In this document: positions 1 to 5,403 of the stretch, piece by piece
How the letters are laid out: each line of letters opens with the position of its first letter
Position numbering within the stretch: the stretch's first letter is position 1
Assembly (NCBI GenBank): GCA_903883985.1
Contig: CAISDD010000411.1
Span: 1-7,090 of the forward strand
Reading direction: 5' to 3'
DNA from: an uncultured Pseudomonadota bacterium
GTDB lineage: Bacteria > Pseudomonadota > Gammaproteobacteria > Burkholderiales > Thiobacillaceae
DNA length: 7,090 nt
Position numbers and translations under genes: made by a program
Notes under the pieces: generated by a model
Database searches by the model: none
What the model saw: the letters and a program-made list of their open reading frames with translations, nothing else
Told to the model about the DNA's origin: nothing

Positions 1-837
1 CTGGCGGAGGAACTGGCGCACGACCTGGTCGTGGTCATGCGCGTCTATTTCGAGAAGCCGCGTACCACGGTGGGCTGGAAGGGCCTGATCAACGATCCGC
101 ACCTGGACGAGAGTTTCGACATCAACGAAGGCCTACGCCAGGCGCGCAAGCTGCTTCTGGAAATCAACGAGCAGGGCCTGCCCTGCGGCACAGAATTCCT
201 CGATCTGATCTCGCCCCAGTACATCGCCGATCTGGTTTCCTGGGGCGCGATCGGCGCTCGCACCACGGAATCGCAATCGCATCGCCAACTGGCGTCCGGC
301 CTGTCCTGTCCGGTGGGCTTCAAGAATGGTACCGACGGCAATCTGCGCATCGCCGTGGACGCGATCAAGGCCGCCGCTTCCCATCACCACTTCGTGTCCA
401 TCACCAAATCCGGCCATGTGGCGGTGTTCAAGACCCGAGGCAACGAAGATTGCCACGTCATCCTGCGCGGCGGAAAACAACCCAATTACGATGCCCAGAG
501 CGTGAATGCGGCCTGTGGCGAACTGGCCTTGGCCGGCCTGCACCAGCAGGTCATGATCGACTTCTCCCATGCAAACTCTAGCAAGCAGTACCAGCGCCAG
601 ATTGAGGTTGGCCACGACGTGGCCTCGCAACTTGCCACGGGCGACAAACGCATCATGGGCGTGATGATCGAAAGCCATCTGGTTGCCGGTCGCCAGGATC
701 TGAAACCCGGCGTCGCCCTGAATTACGGCCAGTCCGTCACCGACGCCTGCATCAACTGGGAGGACAGCGAGCCCCTGTTGCGTGAACTGGCCGAGGCCGT
801 GCGCAACCGCCGTCTGGTGCCGCCAAACGAGGAGTAG
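1..837 (+). CDS. aroG: 3-deoxy-7-phosphoheptulonate (DAHP) synthase, class I AroG type, 5'-truncated
   Basis: Catalyses condensation of phosphoenolpyruvate with erythrose 4-phosphate, the first step of the cytoplasmic shikimate pathway to aromatic amino acids. The reading frame is open from base 1, and 278 residues are visible. By ungapped matching to remembered E. coli AroG, local residue n corresponds to n+78. About 78 N-terminal residues, including the GPCSIHD metal-ligand cysteine, therefore lie outside the window. Visible hallmarks are MRVYFEKPRTT (residues 13-23, PEP-binding Arg and Lys), GARTTESQ, GLSCPVGFKNGTDG, ILRGGKQPNY, DFSHANSSK and SVTDACINWED. The remaining metal ligands are present at local H190, E224 and D248 (E. 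coli H268, E302, D326). The sequence resembles AroG more than AroF (DFSHANSS rather than DCSHGNSN), but which amino acid inhibits it cannot be judged here. The gene ends in TAG with no obvious terminator before the ffs promoter. Family assignment is very secure; the isozyme symbol is less so. Confidence 0.95.
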   Translation: MAEELAHDLVVVMRVYFEKPRTTVGWKGLINDPHLDESFDINEGLRQARKLLLEINEQGLPCGTEFLDLISPQYIADLVSWGAIGARTTESQSHRQLASGLSCPVGFKNGTDGNLRIAVDAIKAAASHHHFVSITKSGHVAVFKTRGNEDCHVILRGGKQPNYDAQSVNAACGELALAGLHQQVMIDFSHANSSKQYQRQIEVGHDVASQLATGDKRIMGVMIESHLVAGRQDLKPGVALNYGQSVTDACINWEDSEPLLRELAEAVRNRRLVPPNEE

Positions 838-876
838 GGTCAGACTTGCCCGCGATAGCCACGCTTGCGCGCCGGC

Positions 877-918
877 TTGACAAAGATTTCGCGAGCAAGC
901 TCGCTCCTGCGCTAGAAT
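877..918 (+). promoter_or_regulatory. Probable ffs promoter with abnormally long spacer
   Basis: A perfect -35 hexamer TTGACA lies at 877-882 and a good -10 hexamer TAGAAT at 913-918. The -10 box is seven bases before the inferred 5' end of the SRP RNA at 926, which is the right distance. However, 30 bases separate the two boxes instead of the usual 16-18. The spacer contains a perfect 14-base palindrome (891-904). No good -35 box sits at normal distance upstream of TAGAAT; TTCGCG at 888-893 is poor. I infer that TAGAAT is the real -10 box. Whether TTGACA is still used is uncertain. Confidence 0.6.
888..908. repeat. REP-like palindrome between the ffs promoter boxes
   Basis: The core is GCGAGC-AA-GCTCGC (891-904), a perfect inverted repeat with a two-base centre. 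Read on the minus strand, 889-908 is AGGAGCGAGCTTGCTCGCGA. From memory this closely matches a widespread intergenic REP-type palindrome of Pseudomonas and other proteobacteria. A related half-site, TGTGGGAACGAGC, occurs at 6802-6814 after purB. The match to known REPs is from recall, not a search. Confidence 0.55.
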
Positions 919-925
919 GCCCCTC

Positions 926-1023
926 GGCGGGCCCCCCCGCATGGCTGAGCCGTGAACCTGGTCAGGTCCGGAAGGAAGCAGCCACAGCAGCCGATGCCAG
1001 TGCCGGGGACCAGGCTCGCCACC
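926..1023 (+). ncRNA. ffs: Signal recognition particle RNA, 4.5S small bacterial type
   Basis: This is the RNA scaffold of the bacterial signal recognition particle. It binds Ffh and the receptor FtsY and directs nascent inner-membrane proteins to the translocon. The diagnostic domain IV hairpin is at 960-983: GGTCAGGTCC, then the GGAA tetraloop (970-973), then GGAAGCAGCC. As far as I recall this is identical to the E. coli Ffh-binding core. The ends close as a helix: GGCGGGCC (926-933) pairs with GGCTCGCC (1013-1020), with one G-U pair. The length of about 95-98 nt fits the small SRP RNA without an Alu domain. The 5' end is set by the helix and the -10 box at 913-918. The 3' end is approximate. 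It lies directly upstream of dnaX, as scr does in Bacillus subtilis. Confidence 0.95.
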
Positions 1024-1029
1024 TTTTTT
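1013..1029 (+). terminator. Probable ffs terminator: closing helix followed by T6
   Basis: The 3' strand of the SRP RNA closing helix (1013-1020) is followed by ACC and a run of six T (1024-1029). The RNA's own terminal helix could act as the terminator stem. This is weaker than a dedicated short hairpin because the pairing partner lies some 80 bases away. Some read-through into dnaX is possible, and no separate dnaX promoter is evident. Confidence 0.5.
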
Positions 1030-1157
1030 GGTAAGCGGAGAGCGGTAAGCGGTAAGCGTCCTCCCCGCTCCCTGCTCCCCTCTCTCCGCTCCCTGCTCCC
1101 TGCTCCCCTCTCTCCCCCGCACCCCGCTCTCCGCTCCCCGCTCCCCGCTCCCCGCCC
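1030..1157. repeat. Inverted-arm heptamer repeat array upstream of dnaX
   Basis: The left arm has four 7-base units: GGTAAGC (1030), GGAGAGC (1037), GGTAAGC (1044) and GGTAAGC (1051). After a short centre (1058-1066), the right arm has about twelve units in the opposite orientation, of type GCTCCCC, GCTCCCT or TCTCTCC. They start at 1067, 1074, 1081, 1088, 1095, 1102 and 1109. After a 3-base slip they continue at 1119, 1126, 1133, 1140 and 1147. The right-arm consensus is the reverse complement of GGGGAGC. The array starts directly after the ffs T-run and stops two bases before the dnaX ATG. That leaves no Shine-Dalgarno sequence in the usual place. It also produces repetitive but spurious reading frames. 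Confidence 0.9.
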
Positions 1158-1159
1158 AA

Positions 1160-2869
1160 ATGAGCCACCAAGTCCTAGCCCGCAAATGGCGCCCCAAGCG
1201 CTTTGACCAACTGGTGGGTCAGGACCATGTGGTGCGCGCGCTCTCCAATGCCTTGTCCAGCGGGCGCCTGCATCACGCCTATCTGTTTACCGGCACACGC
1301 GGTGTCGGCAAGACCACGCTGGCGCGGATACTGGCGAAGTGCCTCAACTGCACCGGCCACGGCAGTGTGACTGCGGAACCCTGCGGCGCATGCCCTGCTT
1401 GCCACGAGATCGACGGCGGCCGTTTCGTCGACCTGATCGAGCTCGACGCCGCGTCCAATACCGGCGTCGACAACATGCGCGACGTGATCGAAAACGCCCA
1501 GTACGCCCCCACCGCTGGCCGCTACAAGGTTTACATCATCGACGAAGTCCACATGCTCTCGAAGAGCGCCTTCAACGCCATGCTGAAGACGCTGGAAGAG
1601 CCGCCCGGTCACGTCATCTTCATCCTCGCCACCACCGATCCGCAGAAGGTGCCGGTTACGGTGCTCTCGCGCTGCCTCCAGTTCAACTTGAAGCAGATGC
1701 CACCGGGCCATATCGCCGGCCATTTGAAGAACGTACTGGAAGCCGAGAACCTGCCCTTCGAAGCTGGCGCACTCACCTTGTTGGCGCGCGCCGCTGCCGG
1801 CAGTATGCGCGATGCCCTTTCGCTTACAGACCAGGCCATCGCCTATGGCGACGGACAAGTCAGGGAAACGGATACCCGCGCCATGTTGGGCGTGATCGAC
1901 CAGGCCCACCTGATCCCGCTGCTGGAAGCCCTGGCTGACGGTGACGGGTCAGGACTGATGCGCGAAGCGGGTGAGCTCGCGGCGCGCGGAATCTCCTTTG
2001 ATGCCGCCTTACAGGATATGGCTGGCCTGTTGCACCAACTGGCCCTGGCCCTCGCCATCCCGGATGCGGTGGGCGAGGATGCTCCCGAGCGCGAGCGTCT
2101 GTTCGAGCTGGCAGGGCGCCTCGACGCTGAGCGGGTGCAGGTGCTCTACCAGATCGCCACCCTGGGACGGCGCGATCTGGAATGGGCACCGGACGAATAC
2201 GCCGGTTTCAGCATGACCTTGTTGCGCATGCTTGCGTTCGCCCCAGGCGACACGTTGCCTGTAGCCCGAGCCACCCCGACGCCGGGGCGCCCCGAAATCC
2301 GACTTGAAGTCCGCCCCGCAGTGCGGCCAGGCGCGTCCATCCAGCCACTGGCGCAAGCCGCGAATGAGCCCATGGTGGGTAAACTCTCTGATGGAACGGC
2401 CAGCCACTCGACTAAACCGCCAAAATACGTCGGACCAGCCGCTGACTGCCCTGGGGTCAATCAAGCCCCAGCTCTTGCACAACCCGCAGTGAGAGGGGAG
2501 AGTGGCGACTGGCGCGCGCTCGCGGAGAGCCTGCCAGGCGCCACGCGCCAACTCGCCTTACAGTGCGAGCGTCTGTCTCATGACGGCCATGTCCTGTGCT
2601 TGCGCTTGCCGGAGAGCCAGAAATCGCTACTCGACAATTTCGGTGATAAGCTCAGAGCAGCACTCACCGAGCAACTGGGCGATGGTCTAAAAGTGGAATT
2701 CGAACTCGCGGCGGAGATCGGCCAGTCGCCCGCCGTGGCCCGCGCCCGCGAACAGGCCGCGCGTCAGACGGCGGCAGAAACGGCGATCCAATCGGACCCA
2801 TTCGTCCAGACCCTGGTGCGCGAATGCGGCGCGACCCTATCCAACATCCGGCCGCTGACGGCAGGCTGA
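1160..2869 (+). CDS. dnaX: DNA polymerase III subunit gamma/tau
   Basis: Clamp-loader ATPase that loads the beta clamp and, as tau, ties polymerase cores to the DnaB helicase in the replisome. The protein has 569 residues (E. coli tau 643). The N-terminal AAA+ module shows Walker A GTRGVGKT (45-52), zinc-binding cysteines 64, 75, 78 and 81 (first spacing two residues longer than in E. coli as I recall it), Walker B IIDEVH (126-131), the SRC motif (170-172) and sensor 2 GSMRD (214-218). A Pro/Ala-rich linker spans roughly 370-450. The C-terminal region (about 455-569) ends with DPFVQTLVRECGATLSNIRPL-like features typical of the polymerase-binding tau domain. The start is fixed by the conserved MSHQVLARKWRP N-terminus, although no ribosome-binding site is visible. 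I see no A6G-type slippery heptamer, so a shorter gamma form is not predicted. It heads the dnaX-ybaB-recR cluster. Confidence 0.97.
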   Translation: MSHQVLARKWRPKRFDQLVGQDHVVRALSNALSSGRLHHAYLFTGTRGVGKTTLARILAKCLNCTGHGSVTAEPCGACPACHEIDGGRFVDLIELDAASNTGVDNMRDVIENAQYAPTAGRYKVYIIDEVHMLSKSAFNAMLKTLEEPPGHVIFILATTDPQKVPVTVLSRCLQFNLKQMPPGHIAGHLKNVLEAENLPFEAGALTLLARAAAGSMRDALSLTDQAIAYGDGQVRETDTRAMLGVIDQAHLIPLLEALADGDGSGLMREAGELAARGISFDAALQDMAGLLHQLALALAIPDAVGEDAPERERLFELAGRLDAERVQVLYQIATLGRRDLEWAPDEYAGFSMTLLRMLAFAPGDTLPVARATPTPGRPEIRLEVRPAVRPGASIQPLAQAANEPMVGKLSDGTASHSTKPPKYVGPAADCPGVNQAPALAQPAVRGESGDWRALAESLPGATRQLALQCERLSHDGHVLCLRLPESQKSLLDNFGDKLRAALTEQLGDGLKVEFELAAEIGQSPAVARAREQAARQTAAETAIQSDPFVQTLVRECGATLSNIRPLTAG

Positions 2870-2882
2870 ATTTGTTACTGTT

Positions 2883-2888
2883 AGAGGA
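2883..2888 (+). promoter_or_regulatory. Ribosome-binding site of ybaB
   Basis: AGAGGA ends five bases before the ATG at 2894. It is the clearest Shine-Dalgarno sequence in the window and supports this ybaB start. It contrasts with dnaX, recR and the HDOD gene, which show none. Confidence 0.75.
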
Positions 2889-2893
2889 ATCAC

Positions 2894-3241
2894 ATGCTCA
2901 AAGGCGGGATGGGTGGCATCGGCAACCTGATGAAACAGGCGCAGCAGATGCAGGAAAACATGCAGAAGATGCAGGCCAAGCTGGCTGTGATGGAAGTCGA
3001 AGGCGTGGCGGGTGCCGGCCTGGTCAAGGTGACGATGACCGGCAAGCATGACGTTCGCCGAGTCGTCATCGACCCCAGTCTGCTCTCGGGCAAGGGCGAA
3101 GACGACAAGGAAATGCTGGAAGATCTGATCGCCGCTGCCTTCAATGACGCGGTGCGCAAGATCGAGGAAACCGTGCAGGATAAGGTAGCCTCAGCCACCG
3201 CTGGCCTGCCCCTGCCACCCGGATTCAAGCTGCCTTTCTAG
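2894..3241 (+). CDS. ybaB: YbaB/EbfC family nucleoid-associated protein
   Basis: Small DNA-binding protein of 115 residues (E. coli YbaB 109). Family members form dimers with a tweezer-like shape, bind DNA and associate with the nucleoid; the exact physiological role is unsettled. Visible family features are a glycine-rich start, the heptad-like helix GNLMKQAQQMQENMQKMQ (about residues 9-26), a beta-strand core (GAGLVKVTMTGKHDVRRVVIDPSLL), the acidic helix DDKEMLEDLIAAAFNDA and the C-terminal LPPGFKLPF. It follows dnaX after 24 bases and precedes recR, the standard order, so co-transcription is likely. Its terminal TAG is five bases before the second heptamer array. Confidence 0.96.
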   Translation: MLKGGMGGIGNLMKQAQQMQENMQKMQAKLAVMEVEGVAGAGLVKVTMTGKHDVRRVVIDPSLLSGKGEDDKEMLEDLIAAAFNDAVRKIEETVQDKVASATAGLPLPPGFKLPF

Positions 3242-3246
3242 CAAGA

Positions 3247-3311
3247 GGCGAGTAGCCAGTAGCTAGTGGTCGCCACTCGCCACTCGCCACTCACCATTCG
3301 CCACTCGCCAC
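3247..3311. repeat. Inverted-arm heptamer repeat array upstream of recR
   Basis: The left arm reads GGCGAGT (3247), AGCCAGT (3254) and AGCTAGT (3261). After the centre GGT (3268-3270), the right arm is in the opposite orientation: CGCCACT at 3271, 3278 and 3285, CACCATT at 3292, CGCCACT at 3299 and CGCCAC at 3306-3311. In RNA the arms could fold into an imperfect hairpin around 3270, with roughly one mismatch every three to five base pairs. The array fills nearly the whole ybaB-recR gap and touches the recR ATG at 3312, leaving no Shine-Dalgarno site. Confidence 0.88.
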
Positions 3312-3908
3312 ATGTCCATTCCCACTTCCCTCGAATCCCTGATCGACGCACTGCGCGCACTGCCGGGTGTGGGGCCAAAGTCCGCGGCGCGCATGGCCTA
3401 CCATCTGCTGCAGCGCGATCGCAACGGCGCGGCGCGGCTGGCGTCCTGCCTGACAGCCGCACTGGACCGTCTGCACCACTGCCAGCGCTGCAACAATTTC
3501 AGCGAAGCGCCGCTATGCGAGACCTGTTCTAACCTGCGCCGCGACCCGCGCCAGCTTTGCGTGGTGGAAATGCCCACCGATCTCAACCGTCTTGAAGAGA
3601 CGCAGGCGTACAAAGGGCTGTATTTCGTGCTGATGGGCAGACTCAGCCCGCTCGACGGCATCGGCCCGCGTGAAATCGGTCTGGAGCGGCTGATCGAACG
3701 TGCCCACGACGGGGTGACGGCCGAAGTGATCCTGGCCACCAACTTCACCGCCGAGGGTGAAGCCACCGCTCACTACGCCGGTGAATTACTCAAGGCGCGC
3801 GGGCTCAAGGTCAGTCGCATCGCGCGCGGCCTGCCAGCGGGGGGCGAACTTGAGCATGTCGATGGCATGACCATCGCCCAGGCTCTGCTGGATCGACGTC
3901 CGGTCTGA
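3312..3908 (+). CDS. recR: Recombination mediator protein RecR
   Basis: Works with RecO (and RecF) to load RecA onto SSB-coated single-stranded DNA at gaps in the RecF repair pathway. The protein has 198 residues, close to the usual length of about 200. In order it shows a helix-hairpin-helix (LPGVGPKSAARMA, 17-29), a four-cysteine zinc finger (C57, C60, C69, C72), a Toprim domain starting at LCVVEMPTDL with the conserved glutamate E86 and containing YFVLMGRLSPLDGIGP, and the C-terminal Walker-B-like region GLPAGGELEHVDG. The start gives the expected N-terminus but directly abuts a heptamer repeat instead of a ribosome-binding site. It follows ybaB after 70 bases of repeat and is one base from the next gene. 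Confidence 0.97.
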   Translation: MSIPTSLESLIDALRALPGVGPKSAARMAYHLLQRDRNGAARLASCLTAALDRLHHCQRCNNFSEAPLCETCSNLRRDPRQLCVVEMPTDLNRLEETQAYKGLYFVLMGRLSPLDGIGPREIGLERLIERAHDGVTAEVILATNFTAEGEATAHYAGELLKARGLKVSRIARGLPAGGELEHVDGMTIAQALLDRRPV

Positions 3909-3909
3909 A

Positions 3910-5388
3910 ATGGCGCAAGTGCCCTCTCTCCTGGAAGGCCTGCTAGCGGAAATGGATCAGGGTGGCGACTTCCCAACCCTGTCGCGTACCATCACGGAGA
4001 TCAACCATGCCGTAGGCGACGAGAACAGCCGCGCCACCCACCTGACCGAGATCATCCTGCGCGATATCTCCCTGACCAAGAATCTGCTTCGCCTGGTCAA
4101 TGCCGCGCACTACGGATCTTTTGGCGGCCAGGCGATTAGTACCATCTCGCGTGCCGTGGTCATCCTGGGCTTCGATGCCGTGCGCAACGTCGCGGTCTCG
4201 CTGATGCTGTTCGAGCATCTCAAAAACCATGCGCACGGCGAGGTGTTGCGCGGCGAGGCCGTGAACAGCTTCTATCGCGGCATCCTCGGCCGTCTGCTGG
4301 CGGCCAGCGTCGGGGTGCGCGACCCGGAGGAAGCCTTCATCTGTGCCTTGTTCCGCGACTTGGGCCGGCTCATGGCGCGCTTCCACTTCTTCGACCGCAC
4401 CCTGCAAGTGGAGAAGCTGATGGAAGAAGAGTTTCTCGATGAGGCAAGCGCGAGCCGCAAGATCTTGGGTGTGGACTACGACGAACTCGGCCTGGCCGTC
4501 GCCAAACACTGGAATTTCCCGTCCCCCCTGCTGTATGCGATGACGCCCACGGATGCCCAGCCGATGAAAGGGGCTGCGGCGTCCGACAGTGGCCGCCTCC
4601 AGGTGGTGGCGAATCTGGCGCGCGATCTGCATCGCGGCGTCGCCGGCAAGTCGCCGGAAGCGCAACAGCAGGCGATCGATGCCCTCGTCGTGCGTTATCG
4701 GGAAGGTGCCAGGATCAGCCGCGAGAGTCTCATGGAGACCGCGTACAAGGCCGCGCAAACCCTGTGCAGCGATGCCGCCTTTCTCAGTGCCGACGTCGGC
4801 AAGAGCCCGATCGTGCGGCAACTGCTGCATACGCAGGAAGAAATTCCCGAGGCGCCACCCGAGGAAGACACGTGCTGCGATCCCATCAACCTGCTTGCCC
4901 TGGGCATGCAGGACATGGCAGCGATGATGTTGGGCGAATACCACCTGTCCGATATCTTCAAGCTGGTGGCGGAATTGTTCTATCGCACCGGGCTGTTTGA
5001 TCATGTGCTCATTTCCGTGCTCGACCGTCCCAGCCATTGCCTGATCGGTCGCGTCTGCCTAGGGCCTGGTGCGGCGCAGTTGCGCGGGCAGTTTAGCGTC
5101 CCGCTGTTGTTCGCTGCCGACGTATTCCACGCCGCCATCGTCAAGGGGCAGGACATCCTGATCGTCGACGCGACCGCAGATAATATACGCGGCCGGATTC
5201 CTGAATGGCATGTGCGCGCCTTTCACGCCCACTCCCTCCTGCTGTTGCCGGTCATGGTCAACGGCAAGCCGATCGGCATGATTTACACCGACAAGCGCGA
5301 TGCGCCGCTGTGCATTCCCACGCAAGTACTGAGCTTGCTCAAGGCGCTGCGCAACCAGGCCACGCTGGCACTCCATCACAAACGTTGA
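3910..5388 (+). CDS. HDOD domain protein with C-terminal GAF-like domain
   Basis: Predicted cytoplasmic signalling protein of 492 residues with no transmembrane segment. Residues ~20-215 match the HDOD fold, a non-catalytic HD-related domain found in bacterial signalling proteins: FPTLSRTITEIN, IILRDISLTKNLLRLVNAAHYG, ISTISRAVVILGFDAVRNVA, and AVAKHWNFPSPL. The HD-like segment reads ALFRDLGRL (146-154), with Arg149 where catalytic HD domains have His, so hydrolase activity is unlikely. Residues ~325-490 look GAF-like: SVLDRPSHCLIGRVCLG, then VFHAAIVKGQDILIVDA, then LLLPVMVNGKPIGMIYTDK, and a final helix. The ligand is unknown. The ATG is one base after the recR stop, suggesting translational coupling; no Shine-Dalgarno site is visible. 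An alternative ATG at 3952 (codon 15) is not better supported. Domain calls are from recognition of motifs; the biological role is unknown. Confidence 0.85.
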   Translation: MAQVPSLLEGLLAEMDQGGDFPTLSRTITEINHAVGDENSRATHLTEIILRDISLTKNLLRLVNAAHYGSFGGQAISTISRAVVILGFDAVRNVAVSLMLFEHLKNHAHGEVLRGEAVNSFYRGILGRLLAASVGVRDPEEAFICALFRDLGRLMARFHFFDRTLQVEKLMEEEFLDEASASRKILGVDYDELGLAVAKHWNFPSPLLYAMTPTDAQPMKGAAASDSGRLQVVANLARDLHRGVAGKSPEAQQQAIDALVVRYREGARISRESLMETAYKAAQTLCSDAAFLSADVGKSPIVRQLLHTQEEIPEAPPEEDTCCDPINLLALGMQDMAAMMLGEYHLSDIFKLVAELFYRTGLFDHVLISVLDRPSHCLIGRVCLGPGAAQLRGQFSVPLLFAADVFHAAIVKGQDILIVDATADNIRGRIPEWHVRAFHAHSLLLLPVMVNGKPIGMIYTDKRDAPLCIPTQVLSLLKALRNQATLALHHKR

Positions 5389-5403
5389 ACCGGATAGAAC
5401 CTA

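Noticed and set aside
908..918. Extended -10 (TGn) explaining ffs promoter activity without a -35 box
   Set aside because: The TG at 908-909 is three bases from TAGAAT rather than one, so it does not fit the extended -10 pattern.
133..1197. Long minus-strand reading frame antisense to aroG, ffs and the dnaX array
   Set aside because: It overlaps a well-supported DAHP synthase and the SRP RNA. Its N-terminal part is low-complexity translation of the heptamer array (repeating Gly/Glu/Arg/Ala), and it shows no recognisable domain.
846..1206. Plus-strand small reading frames across ffs and the heptamer array (846-1034 and 952-1206)
   Set aside because: They run through the structural SRP RNA and low-complexity repeats, and there is no conserved protein sequence.
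3943..5037. Minus-strand 364-residue reading frame opposite the HDOD gene
   Set aside because: It is a mirror frame typical of GC-rich DNA. The + strand protein has clear domain motifs and operon spacing, while this one has none.
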